Of a stretch of DNA of 64,000 nucleotides, positions 11,735-22,508 are shown in pieces. This stretch comes from Russula earlei (lineage: Eukaryota > Basidiomycota > Agaricomycetes > Russulales > Russulaceae): assembly GCA_025769875.1 (NCBI GenBank), contig JAGFNK010000020.1, positions 124,001-188,000 on the forward strand, in the 5' to 3' direction. Position 1 is the stretch's first letter. Each line of letters opens with the position of its first letter. The notes under the pieces were generated by a model that made no database searches, was not told where the DNA came from, and saw only the letters and a program-made list of their open reading frames with translations. Position numbers and translations under genes: made by a program.

Positions 11735-13243
11735 TATACCTCTACGTCCGTTTCGAAACCAGGTGGGTGGACACACCTCGAGATACAAATTCGCTAAGCG
11801 GGCAGTGTGTAAGGTGCGTACCACTTTAATGTTGCCTGTGCTCAATATTCTCATAAATTGTAAAAGTCTCTCGGTTCAAGGGAGAATTTGTTTTACGAAG
11901 CTGTGGAGCGTGAAGCACCACCCGATTTCATTCCTCGATACTTGGGTGTCATGCTCGTTAGCTATCACAAGGTACCTAAGAGCAAAGAGTCCTTGGTGAA
12001 CACGGATCTACCCGACCTCTTCGCAAAGCCAATATCGACCCTGTTTTACCCATTGGGACACAAGTTATTGTCATCAGAAGTCCGTGAAGGAAATACCAAC
12101 GGTGATGACAAGGCTGAACTCCCGGGAGTGATTTTCGATCATAACCGCCATATTATCCCCGAATGGATGCTTTGCATGTCCCGCAGTGGATCGCACGCTA
12201 CTGTCCCGTCAGCTGGTGTTCTACCTGCTCAACACCCACAACGCTCCCTCCTTACTGACACATCGTCGAGCCCAGACATTGGCTCGCCTGGTTCCCAGAG
12301 CAGGCGTGCTCTGCGTTGTCAAGCTCAAATACCTTTGCGTGTCGAGGTTTGGAAGTACTCGGATATGGCGCCAATATTCCTATGATTCCCGCCAATTCCC
12401 CCAATGTGTATATGAAAGTTTTACAGAAACAGCTTCCCACGCCGGTGCACGGAAGGTTCTTCATCGGGGACGAGAATGCTGGTGCTGAACTCGACCGTGC
12501 TTGCCCTCGACTGCAACCTATACATTCTGATTCGGTTCACATACAACTGACATCACCTCATACTCAGCCCATACCAACAACTGGATAGTTTGGCGGACTC
12601 AGGTCAACAACAGTCAACACCAAACTGAAACACCATGTATATTCAGCACCATTGTGCACAGGTTTCGTCGGCGGCATCGCGAATGTGGCCAATGGAATGG
12701 TGGTGTACCCACGGAGGATGAGGGCAAAGTTGCAGATGCCGAGGGTGAAAGTGATGGTGCCGTCTCCTGGGCCGATTCCGATTCCATAGCGCGACGATGG
12801 AAGAAGCTCAGTCTTGTCGACCGGCTAAAGGCAGAGGAGGTTCTTGCACAGTCAAATCCCTACGACGTATACAGAGTGAGCAGGACCCGACAAGTGCCGC
12901 AAAGACGAGAGCTTTTCACGAATTGGCATCGAATGTGAGTGGAATCACATCTTTGACATTGAGGAGGAACACGAGACTCAGCTTGACGGTGATGATGTGG
13001 CTATCTGGCGGTAGCTGTTCTCATGCAGCAACCATCGACTCAACACGGCTCAGTCGAGTGAGACATCACTTGAGGGACTGCATCCCTCCATTCTCAACAA
13101 GGGATTCGATGACGCCGTCGTTCGACAGAATGGTTTCGTTCTCATGGAGGACCTTACCGGCCGTTTGAAGTGCCCTTGCGTGCTGAATCTCAAGATGGGT
13201 ACGCGACAGTATGGGGTGGATGCGAGTTGGAATGCGCGGGTGA
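11735..13243 (+). pseudogene. Decayed inositol hexakisphosphate kinase (Kcs1-like) copy
   Basis: Fragments follow the order of a Kcs1-type kinase, which makes inositol pyrophosphates. They are the N-lobe RNQVGGHTSRYKFAKRAVCK, an intron, then SRENLFYEAVEREAPPDFIPRYL, then HNRHIIPEWML at about 12,170. STTVNTKLKHHV follows at about 12,610, and LMEDLTGRLKCPC followed by VLNLKMGTRQYGVDA at 13140-13225. The signature PxxxDxKxG reads PCVLNLKMG, so the essential Asp is Asn. The frame then shifts through stops. The 5' start, the linker frames and the whole C-lobe after GTRQYGVDA are missing. A functional copy presumably lies elsewhere. The family assignment is firm, and the copy is not expected to be active. 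Confidence 0.82.
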
Positions 13244-13595
13244 TAACGTGGGGCTGATACGGGACCCAATACCCAGAGGATACCCAAGAAAAGAGAGAGG
13301 AGACCCGAGGCGATGTCGAATGCGGAACGCGGTGATAACTGTCAGGCAAAGTTCTTTGAGGCAGGCGAGATAAGTGGCGCAAGGAGAAGGTAACTTGTCA
13401 TTCAGAAAGAGTAGCTAGAGAGATTGTATATCTGGCAGTACGAAGCCTTCGTAATATCATGGATGGTGGTGAAAAAGTAGGGCAAGGAGAGAAACTGAGA
13501 AGCGCGCTTTTGTAGATCTAATCTATATCTCAACTGTGTAGACAAAACCGTACATAAAACCATTAAAGTAATTAATTAATCATCGCTCGTGTCTG
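13244..13595. other. Short unassigned stretch before the retrotransposon
   Basis: Noncoding. It forms the left flank of the copia insertion and was continuous with 19451 onward before the insertion. Confidence 0.5.
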
Positions 13596-13600
13596 GGAGC

Positions 13601-13985
13601 TGTTGAACCGGAACCTGAACGGATCAAAGAAGGCGAAGACCTTCATACAAGGTTCAAGATCTGCTCATAGATGTTACGTGTTAGACAGAACTTTAGTATA
13701 TGCGCTTATGGCAATAGGGTTACGCATAGTACGCTATCTATCACAAGATGCAGCCTTATGCTGCGTCTAGAACGTTTCCACATCATGCGTCACTTAATGC
13801 GTGATATAGTGGACACCTGTAGTCACCTCTTTTGGACTTAGGAACAGCCCTGGGTCATAGAGGTATAAATACCATACTTGTAGACGAGTATACATATCGC
13901 TCTACACCCCAATATCACTTGAGCATTAGCACAACCTCTAAGGTGGGTTGCTTGGCCTGTTAGCTGCGCTCTATGCTGCGCAACA
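13601..13985 (+). repeat. 5' LTR of the copia element
   Basis: A 385-bp repeat with TG...CA ends and a TATAAA box at 13864-13869, about 120 bp before its end. It is near-identical to 19061-19445. Confidence 0.95.
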
Positions 13986-14153
13986 GGTTATGGGCCCTGC
14001 AAGCCATGCGCCTTCATCGGCTGCAACGATGGCGAAGCATCCCTGTAGCCTGCATGCTGCGGCGAGCTAGTCTACCCTATGGGGAGACTATGTCGGCTTG
14101 TTTAATACAAATACTCTTACTGACGACCTCTAAGCCCTCTTCTAACAGCTACA

Positions 14154-15410
14154 ATGTCGTCGTCTCAACCCTCTGCCCCTGTTGTCCCCATCCTCGATGG
14201 TGCAAACTATGGTATTTGGTCAAAGGCTATGAAAGCCTACCTCATGTCCGTTGGACTGTGGGGTTATTGCAATGGCACTTTTGAACTGCCTACTGTCCCT
14301 GCCCTTCCTCAGGCGCCTCTTGCCGAAGAGATTGCTGCCCAGGCTGTTGCTCAGGCAGCTGTGAAAGAATGGAACAAAGGGAATGATATGGCAGTCGGTC
14401 ATATGGTCCTTAGATCAAGCATCGCAATCCAACAAGATCTTACGTCTTTGGATAACGCTGAGACCATCTGGAATCGCCTTGATACCCTTTATGGTACGGC
14501 GACTACCACCAGCATCTATAAGGACTTTAAAGAAGCCATCTCCATTCGCATTAACCCGAGCCAGCATCCTGGCCCACAAATGGATCGGATACACGCTGCA
14601 TTCCAGCGCCTCACCGCATCCTCCCTCATTATCCCTGACGCCTTACAGGCGCTCATCATGCTTGCAGCAATTCCCCCAAAGTGGGAAATGCTTGTCCACA
14701 TTGTCACTCAGAACTATGATCTAACCGATCTTAGTCCATCTCACGTCCGAGAGGCTATTATCTCTCAATATCAAACTGAGATCAATCGTGGAACAAGCAA
14801 GAAGCACAGCGCGCAGAAGCTTTCAGCTGTCAAGCGCAAGCACGGTGACCCTTCCTTCTCCAATCAGCAGCAAGGCAATAAGCCCAAGCGCGATGAAGAT
14901 AAGGATAAGCGCCAGCGTGGCAAGCGCGGCGGCAAAGGAAAAGGGAAAGGCAAGGAGAAGGCTGATAACAGCCATGGTCCCGGACATTCCCATATTGCGG
15001 ACGTTGCCGCACTCCCACTCCCAACCATTACCACTATCGCCCATCTGGGTCCTTCGGGGATCCAACAACGTACCGTCCCAACTGCGACTGACCCTCACAA
15101 ACGCACTCACGGCCCTTACAAGGCCTTAAACAAAGCGCTTGATCTTGCTGACAATCTTGGGGTAACTCCCACTATACAGACAGTCAAGACCCTCGAGCAG
15201 CGGATCTCGACTCAATCCGCTGCCTCGACAAGTGCAGTCAAACTTCCGTCGCCCGTCCCTGAGCCTATGGACCAGGACGATGGCGACTTCGCACAAACAA
15301 ACACGTCGGATTTATTCGACATATATGACGGTATTCCAGAAGGTGCTGCCACCCCTGAGCGTGCTCAGACTCCGTTGGATGAAGCGCTTGATTGGGGCAG
15401 CGACCCCTGA
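14154..15410 (+). CDS. Copia Gag polyprotein
   Basis: A 418-residue frame from ATG to TGA. The N-terminus (ANYGIWSKAMKAYLMSVGLW, then DNAETIWNRLDTLYG) is the UBN2/gag-polypeptide fold typical of copia elements and would form the virus-like particle. There is no clear CCHC knuckle. A Lys/Gly-rich block at about residues 255-275 (KRGGKGKGKGKEKA) may bind RNA instead. The frame is intact. Protease lies in another frame after the stop. Confidence 0.88.
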   Translation: MSSSQPSAPVVPILDGANYGIWSKAMKAYLMSVGLWGYCNGTFELPTVPALPQAPLAEEIAAQAVAQAAVKEWNKGNDMAVGHMVLRSSIAIQQDLTSLDNAETIWNRLDTLYGTATTTSIYKDFKEAISIRINPSQHPGPQMDRIHAAFQRLTASSLIIPDALQALIMLAAIPPKWEMLVHIVTQNYDLTDLSPSHVREAIISQYQTEINRGTSKKHSAQKLSAVKRKHGDPSFSNQQQGNKPKRDEDKDKRQRGKRGGKGKGKGKEKADNSHGPGHSHIADVAALPLPTITTIAHLGPSGIQQRTVPTATDPHKRTHGPYKALNKALDLADNLGVTPTIQTVKTLEQRISTQSAASTSAVKLPSPVPEPMDQDDGDFAQTNTSDLFDIYDGIPEGAATPERAQTPLDEALDWGSDP

Positions 15411-15897
15411 AGATAACGAAGCGTGCGTGCGCCTCCCTCTCTCTTTTCACTCGCTAAAGAACCTTTTAGCATCTCCCCAGCCCCTAAATGGGCTAGATAT
15501 GTCTAATAAGTGTTCGCTTGTATCGCACAATGTACAAATTAGCGCAGGAAGTAGTTCCCTGCATAGTGAATGTAACACAAATTGTTCGAGATGTAGAGGA
15601 AAGCATGACTTGAGTAAGATGGGATCCTTATGGCTCCTTGACTCTGGCGCGTCTGCACACTTCACCTTCAAAATAAAAGACTTTATAGAGTATACGCCGG
15701 CTTTGCCGCACGAAAGATCCCCTGTTAAAACTGCCGATAACACTATATATGTGGAAGGAAAAGGCGCTGTGTTGCTTCGGCACACTGTCAACTCCAAAAC
15801 GGTTGTCACGCGCATTTCTCCTGTTCTTATATTCCGAAAATTAACACTCGGATATTATCTATGGGGGAGTTTTTACAACAAGGGATGCATGCATTAG
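15411..15897 (+). pseudogene. Copia protease segment, in a shifted frame
   Basis: This part of pol, in a different frame from gag, contains the aspartic protease signature LWLLDSGASAHFT at about 15630-15665 and runs to a stop at 15897. Near 15830-15860 the expected YIPKLTLGLLSMGEF appears piecewise in two frames, so at least one small indel separates protease from integrase. Confidence 0.78.
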
Positions 15898-16904
15898 GGA
15901 ATAGAAATCATATTTCCCTACGAGAGGACGGACGTATAATCCTGTCCTCTTACCCCTTATTCCTGGGTCAAACCACGTATTGGTTAGACGCCTCAATTGA
16001 AAGCGCGCAAGCGCATTCTCTTATCTACGCGGTAGATTATGATGTCATACACCGACGCCTTGGCCACCCATCTAAGGATGTCGTAACACGTGCTAAGACA
16101 CATACCAAGGGTCTCCCTGAAGACCTGAAAATCCCTCAGGAACAGCCTGGTATGTCCTGGCTGTGCTGCAAGGCAAAATGCCTGCATCTGCGCACCCCCC
16201 TTCTGAAACTCGTGCTTCCGCACCAGTTCGAGCGTATCCACTCGGACCTCAAGAGTTTCCCTGTGAAGTCGTATCATAAGTACGAATATTTCGTCAGCTT
16301 CATTGACGATTATTCCTCCTATGCATGGATCACACTCTTAAAAAATAAAAAGTCGACCATAATGGCCGTCAAGCAATTCCTTGCTATGGTGAAGAACCAA
16401 TACAAAGCAGGAATCAAAGAGTGGATGTCCGATGCTGGCGGAGAGTACAAATCCGAGGCCTTTGATAACGTCCTAAAGGACGAAGGAATTAAAATCCTGC
16501 AAAGCGCCCCATACACTCCACAACAGAATGGACGCGCAGAGCGCTTTATGCGCACTGTAATGGACAAAGCTCAAGCAATGCGCCTTGAAGCTTGTCTACC
16601 TCCCTCCTGGTGGGAATTTGCAGTGAATCATGGGACACACTGTTACAATAGGACACCTGCCAGACGCCTTCAATGGCGTACACCCTACGAAGTCCTAAAG
16701 AACGAGGTCCCTGATATTTCACACCTCAGAGTATTTGGTTGCGGTGCATATGTGCACATACCAGAAAAGCGTCGAGTCAACAAGCTTTCGCCTAAAAGCG
16801 AGCTTATGATCTACCTTGGTCACACTGAGGGGATCAAAGCCTCACTCTTCATGAGGCTCCCAAATAATACTGCTTTACACAAATGCTACCGCCCTGTACG
16901 ATGA
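15861..16904 (+). pseudogene. Copia integrase segment
   Basis: This segment inserts element cDNA into the host. It has a GAG-pre-integrase motif (HRRLGHPSKD) with a zinc-like CCKAKC. The core has the three acidic residues of the DDE triad in HSDLKS, MSDAGGEYKS and QQNGRAERFMRTV. The frame ends at 16904, where MRLPNNT should continue into NATALYDETLYPKC but does so in another frame. The domain is complete, but it is disconnected from both neighbours. Confidence 0.85.
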
Positions 16905-19011
16905 GACCCTGTACCCCAAATGCGACAAAGCGCGCACTAAAGGTACCACGCGGATTAATGAACCGCGTGAGGAACTACCGCAACAACCTGTCGAAGACAC
17001 CATTCCTGGTGTTGACGACCCATTCCCTACAATTAAAAGTGAGGACGATGAGCAGCCTATACAGGCGCCACAAGAAGAGGAACGCGAGCAAACGCCCGTC
17101 CCTCCTACACCGTCCCCTCCTCCCGTTGAAGAGCCTGTACCTCTTCGAAGGTCTCAGCGGTTGAGGAAAGTACCTACCCGTCCAGGCAACGTCTATGGTG
17201 AACGCAGACACCCCACAGAAGTGGAAAAAGACGTTCGGCGCACACGCACATGGAGAACAATGACAGAAAACCAACCCGGTAGCTCCGGTGAGGGTAGTAC
17301 GTCAGGATCGGCCGCACCAGGCCCTTACCCTCCTGTCGTCCTTGACGATCAACCGCCGCAAGCCTCTGAGGATGAGGTAGAAGACATTCTACGTCTTGCA
17401 AGGGAAGGGGGAGTCAAATTTCTGAACTATCTGCTCGCCCAAGCAGTTCCACTAAGTTCAGATACACCTGATACTGCGAAGATTCGCGAATGGACCTTTA
17501 GGGACATTCTGCGAATGCCAAGTGAACTCCAAAAGGAGTGGAAAGATGCTTGTCGCGAGGAGTTGGAATCCCTCCGCAGACGCAAAGTCTTCGAACTAGT
17601 CGATCCTCCCAAGGATCGCAAAATAATCAAAAATAGATGGGTATTCGACCTTAAGTCTGATGGTCGTAAAAAAGCCAGACTAGTCGCCAAAGGCTTCTCC
17701 CAAGTAGAAGGCATTGACTATGACGAAATATTCTCACCCGTGGTACGGTTTGAGACAGTCCGCCTGATGATTGCGCTCGCAGCGCTCAAAAACTGGCACA
17801 TTAGCGGACTAGACGTCAAGACTGCCTTTCTCTATGGTGAGCTCGATGAAGAGCTCTATATGGAGCAGCCTGAGGGCTTCAAAATAAAAGGCCAAGAGCG
17901 TAAAGTCATGCGCCTTAAACGCGCAATATATGGACTCAAGCAAGCGGCACTTGCTTGGTGGAAAGCCCTTGATAAGTCCATGGCCTCGCTCGGCCTTATT
18001 CGCCTTATGTCTGACTCTGGGCTCTTTGTCAGTAAAGACAAGAGCATCATAGCCATCGTCTATGTTGATGATGTGCTCTTCTTTGGAGCAGACAAAAAAC
18101 AAATCAATAAAACAAAGGAGCGCTTCATGAAGCTCTGGGAATGTCGAGATCTGGGCGATGCCCAAGAATTTCTACGCATGCGCATCATACGCAAGTCTGG
18201 GCAAATACATTTGGACCAGACTGAGTACCTAAGGAAAGTGCTGCAGCGTTTCGACTTGCTTAACGCAAACCCTGCTCCTACTCCGCTACCAGAGGGCTAT
18301 CACCCCTCTCCCAACACTTCCGCTGCTGACCCAGCCTTGCGGTCAAAATTCCAGCAAGTTATAGGATCACTCCTATACATAATGCTTGGAACGCATCCAG
18401 ACATAGCCTTTGCTGTCACAAAGTTGTCGCAACATGCTGCCAATCCCTCAGAGGATCATTTAAATTGTGCATACTATATTTGCCGATACCTCTTGGGAAC
18501 CGCCAATTATGCCTTGGTCTATGATGGACCATCTAATGGTGGTTTGATGGCATATGCCGACTCTGACTGGGCTTCTGATCCGACTAATCAGAAGTCCACT
18601 ACAGGCTATATGGTGAACCTGGCTGGAGCAATATTTTCGTGGAACTCACGAGCGCAGAAAACAGTTGCGCTCTCCTCCACTGAAGCCGAGTACATGTCGC
18701 TCTCTGACACGAGCAGACAGTTAGTTTGGATTAAATCCTTACTAACAGAACTTGGCATCAATCTTGCTCCCATCCCACTGTTCGGTGATAACCAAGGCTC
18801 AATATTCTTAGCCTCCAACCCTGTGCAAGAAAAGCGCATCAAACACATTGATTTGCGCTATCACTTCATTCGTGAAGTCATACAAAATAAACAGGTGGAG
18901 CTATTCTTTATTGAAGGGGCTAACAACCCAGCCGACATGTTCACCAAGAACCTTGGTCGCGTCAAGTTCCTCAAATTCAGGGAGCAACTAGGACTAACGT
19001 TCTACCCCTGA
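16882..19011 (+). CDS. Copia reverse transcriptase - RNase H
   Basis: Copies element RNA into cDNA. The open frame starts upstream in the acidic linker (coding continues from about 16882, with no ATG required in a polyprotein). It contains the RVT_2 core NRWVFDLKSDGRKKARLVAK, then DVKTAFLYGELDEELYMEQP. The catalytic YVDDVLFFGAD is at about 18060. An RNase H region follows with YADSDWASD, SSTEAEYMS and FGDNQGSI. The stop is at 19009-19011, just before the polypurine tract. This domain looks undamaged. Confidence 0.9.
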   Translation, partial: NATALYDETLYPKCDKARTKGTTRINEPREELPQQPVEDTIPGVDDPFPTIKSEDDEQPIQAPQEEEREQTPVPPTPSPPPVEEPVPLRRSQRLRKVPTRPGNVYGERRHPTEVEKDVRRTRTWRTMTENQPGSSGEGSTSGSAAPGPYPPVVLDDQPPQASEDEVEDILRLAREGGVKFLNYLLAQAVPLSSDTPDTAKIREWTFRDILRMPSELQKEWKDACREELESLRRRKVFELVDPPKDRKIIKNRWVFDLKSDGRKKARLVAKGFSQVEGIDYDEIFSPVVRFETVRLMIALAALKNWHISGLDVKTAFLYGELDEELYMEQPEGFKIKGQERKVMRLKRAIYGLKQAALAWWKALDKSMASLGLIRLMSDSGLFVSKDKSIIAIVYVDDVLFFGADKKQINKTKERFMKLWECRDLGDAQEFLRMRIIRKSGQIHLDQTEYLRKVLQRFDLLNANPAPTPLPEGYHPSPNTSAADPALRSKFQQVIGSLLYIMLGTHPDIAFAVTKLSQHAANPSEDHLNCAYYICRYLLGTANYALVYDGPSNGGLMAYADSDWASDPTNQKSTTGYMVNLAGAIFSWNSRAQKTVALSSTEAEYMSLSDTSRQLVWIKSLLTELGINLAPIPLFGDNQGSIFLASNPVQEKRIKHIDLRYHFIREVIQNKQVELFFIEGANNPADMFTKNLGRVKFLKFREQLGLTFYP

Positions 19012-19060
19012 ATGTGGGAAAATGCTCACGGCATCTACCGATGCACTTAGCAAGGGGGAG

Positions 19061-19445
19061 TGTTGAACCGGAACCCGAACGGATCAAAGAAGGTGAAGAC
19101 CTTCATACAAGGTTCAAGATCCGCTCATAGATGTTACGTGTTAGACAGAACTTTAGTATATGCGCTTATGGCAATAGGGTTACGCATAGTACGCTATCTA
19201 TCACAAGATGCAGCCTTATGCTGCGTCTAGAATGTTTCCACATCACGCGTCACTTAATGCACGATATAGTGGACACCTGTAGTCACCTCTTTTGGACTTA
19301 GGAACAGCCCTGGGTCATAGAGGTATAAATACCATACTTGTAGACGAGTATACATATCGCTCTACACCCCAATATCACTTGAGCATTAGCACAACCTCTA
19401 AGGTGGGTTGCTTGGCCTGTTAGCTGCGCTCTATGCTGCGCAACA
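19061..19445 (+). repeat. 3' LTR of the copia element
   Basis: A 385-bp copy of the left LTR, preceded by a purine tract and followed by the GGAGC target duplication. Confidence 0.95.
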
Positions 19446-19499
19446 GGAGCGGCCACGGACGATTACTTGACTGGAACCCAACTTTCTTCTGCAAACCAG

Positions 19500-20656
19500 A
19501 TGTTTGAGCAGTCCGAGTCACCAGTCCAAAATTCCCATTCTAGCCAATCAAGACCTGCGTCTGGAACACAATCCTTGCTTGGTTTGGGAGCTGCGGCCCT
19601 TTCGGCAGCTATACTCCTAGGTACCACAGTAATGAACACCAAGTCAAGTCCTGCGGTGAGATCGCTGCTTGCAGTGTTTGTTTATCAATCTAACGTCCCC
19701 ATTCCTCTCTTGAATAGCCGAGAATGGAACAAGTTTCCAGGAACCACTGGTCTGTACTGTCGCACATTTTCACCCTTTGATGCCTTCTCAGCGTTAGCAA
19801 GTAGCACACGACCTCTAGGCGTAATTGTTGATGGCTACATTTTCCAATCCTTTGGTCCACGACTTGTGGAATCCTACCTGACCATCGTCTTCCACGTGAA
19901 CCCAGCAACGATGCAGTCATTCAGTCATCCGGACTGGCCAGGCGCTTTCTTCGTATTCAACCATCCCATGCGTTATGGACCCCCCCCACTTACAGTACAT
20001 GGACAACCCGCTTGGCTTCTCGATTATGCCGTTATGCGCGGTGGCTCAGTCGTGCCACAGCAGATTTGGTTTCCTCAGGGCCATGGCGATTGGCGCCGCT
20101 ATGTCGAACAAGCTGAGTTACATATTCCCGTGTTCTTCATCAACGCGGATGGGAGTCTTGGCGTGCCTGTCGTAAACGCGGCGGGAGGACATATGACGCT
20201 GTTTCGCGCGAACCAGCCCCACTCGGTGACAGGACTACCACAAAGATCCGCATCTGCGTACGTACTCCATCCCCTATACGTGTCCCATTCCATCCATCAC
20301 TTACCATCTATATATTGTTTAGTGGCCGGGGTATCAACCTTCGGAGCATCAGGTCCAACTGAGAGATCAGACCCCCGCAAGGAACCCCGTCACGCTCGAG
20401 AGGCTCGTGAAGCATGTTGGAAGCCGCGTGCGCCAATTTTTATCGGTTAGTCTCCTCTATCCCGACGGTGGCTGTGGAGTCGGAAATTGAGTGGAACCGT
20501 TTTTAGGATTGCGTGCAAGTCCAATCAGCAGACCCGAGATGGGCTGTGGGATATGGCGGTATCAATGTCAATGAGGTGATGCTGATAGGTGTCGTCCAAG
20601 TCTCGGCTGGGAGCTGGATTCCGATACTTCAGCTGATGGAACGCGTCGTCATGTGA
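19500..20656 (+). CDS. Unrecognised fungal protein with N-terminal membrane-like segment
   Basis: I do not recognise this family. The first in-frame ATG is at 19500, after which come a polar Ser/Gln leader and a hydrophobic run (LLGLGAAALSAAILLGTTVM) that could be a membrane anchor. A well-defined body follows: DWPGAFFVFNHPMRYG, GGSVVPQQIWFPQGHGDWRR, AGGHMTLFRA. Two 61-nt introns (20262-20322 and 20446-20506) join phase-0 exons. One exon includes WPGYQPSEHQVQLRDQ and RLVKHVGSRVRQFL, and the last exon ends at TGA 20654-20656. A candidate intron near 19656-19717 is not a multiple of three, so the first exon is uncertain. The copia insertion lies only 50 bp upstream and may have displaced the promoter or earlier exons. 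A near-identical last exon occurs on the minus strand at 63855-64000. Confidence 0.6.
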
Positions 20657-22508
20657 CGAGTCAAAGTTTCTTCCTTTCAAGGGTTCTTCTCTAACTGTTT
20701 TGGTGCAGAAGTAAGGCGCGCGTGAAGGGAAGAGGAGGAGAACACAACACGGGAGTTTCAAGGTTTCGCAATCGTACGCGGAAGTTACTGTATGTAGTTT
20801 TTATGACCTTATCAAGAGCATGTGAATGTGAGATAACTTCAAACCAATTCGTTACATCCAAGCCAGTCGCGATTGAAACACAAGCTCGCACACACACAGT
20901 GACAATCCAAGTCTAACATTTAGAAAGGCACGGACACGCTGCTTAAATGTAAACAAGTCACTCTGTGTGAGCGTATCCGCTTTGGCGATGACAGGGATGA
21001 GGTTGATTTTAACATTTGGATGGCTTCTCTCAGGATGAAAACCGTTCTTAATGTTTAAATCGACTTTAGAGCGGCTTGCCGTATATCTGATTCAATAGAA
21101 TGAAGCGTATTGAATGATATGCAGATCTCCCTTTGAAAAAGGCGCTCAGGACAATTTCGGGTTTAGTGCGTCGAGTGCCCTGGATCAGTTGATCCCTTTT
21201 TGACGGGCGCAATGTTCTCGTCTCGATTCTCGTGCATACAGGCGTACAACTTATCCAGAGTCCAAGTCATTCCCTTTCCGCACCCGCCTCCATTGATTAA
21301 TTCCTATGAAGAGTACGTTACCGCCTTTCATCCACCGGCACAGACAGGTATGGAAAATTGGATGTCATTGAGTTTGGAGGTTCCGGTGAGTTCGCGTACG
21401 AGCGTTGCTAATCGGGGCAGCACTCATAGAAGGGCGCTTAGATAGCTACTAGTTGTAAGCAACTTGGATTTAAGTGAATGAAGACTGTTTACCCATCTCA
21501 GTGCTGAACACAAACTGAACACTAATGGTCTTTGACCTAGGGGCCCGCGATCAATCAAGACATTCATAAACGTTCATCACGCATGCAATATATTGTACAC
21601 CGGCGCGCTCGGAACAACTGGGAGAGGTAAGCAGTCACCCATTCTTGTTCTGGAACGCCACCACTTACATGTTTGTCCCGTACAGTCGCATTGGATTAAT
21701 GTTCGAAGGAGAACGCCACCTAGTCTTACGATCGCAGCAAGCGTTCAAAGAACGACACCGCTCATTTATTCTCCAGGTGCGAGTCGGGGTGATCGGCCTT
21801 GCCCTATCCTGTGCGGCCCTGGCGCCCGTAGGACTGGTGATTCGGATATGGTGCCTGTTATAAGGAACGGTCTTCATGTCCTTGACGGCTCATCTCATTA
21901 GCCCCCTTTGGTTGCGGATCGCGCCAGCGGAATAATGGCTCGGAGGTTGCGGTATCTGAAAGACCGTGAAGTGAGCGAATGCAGGAACAGATTATACCTC
22001 GGGAGGGTAGCCACAGATACATTTTTCTCTTTGATCTTCTAGTCATGAATGCATGAACGCACCTTCCACACCTGACGAGCGTTAGAAATCCATAATTCCC
22101 TACGTCCGCGAAGGGTTGGTATCACGACGAGTAGCATTTCGACTTCAAGTAGAATCTGATTTGAAGTCAGACCATTTTCTGCGAGCGGGAATGGCAATGT
22201 CAAATCATCAAAAGCACCACAACCTAATCTCAGTATATTGCGTTCATCGGTGTGTCGATGCCTGAGTGACTTGGACGTCTTGGACTGAATCCATTGCAAT
22301 CACAAGTTCTTATCTAGTAAACGATGATGGATTAGCTTGCCCGCACTAATGTCCGACTCATAACGTGTTTCCTAGACAATTAATTAGATCAATCAAATAG
22401 TAAACTCCACCAGCGGACATTTTGTTTTCCTGTTTTGACGAAATTGCCATAACCGTGTCTGTAAACACGATACCTCTCACGGATTCTCCCACTGAGCAGG
22501 AAATTGCA
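20657..22508. other. Unassigned region with a few coding-like scraps
   Basis: No gene is supported. A short segment around 21245-21400 (plus) reads FPHPPPLINSYEEYVTAFHP, and one around 21645-21775 reads PYSRIGLMFEGERHLVL. Both look exon-like, but I could not connect or assign them. Confidence 0.3.

Larger units (their letters stand above)
13601..19445 (+). mobile_element. Full-length Ty1/copia LTR retrotransposon, pol frameshifted
   Basis: Two 385-bp LTRs (13601-13985 and 19061-19445) begin TGTTG and end CAACA. The element is flanked by the 5-bp target duplication GGAGC at 13596-13600 and 19446-19450. A purine tract (CAAGGGGGAG) precedes the right LTR, and a GGTTATGGGCC-like primer site follows the left LTR. 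The internal order gag, protease, integrase, reverse transcriptase, RNase H defines copia. The LTRs differ at only about seven positions, all transitions, so the insertion is fairly young. Pol nevertheless changes frame at about 15.83-15.86 kb and at about 16.87 kb, so this copy probably cannot make an intact polyprotein. A solo LTR of the same family lies at 32796-33181 in reverse orientation. Confidence 0.95.
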
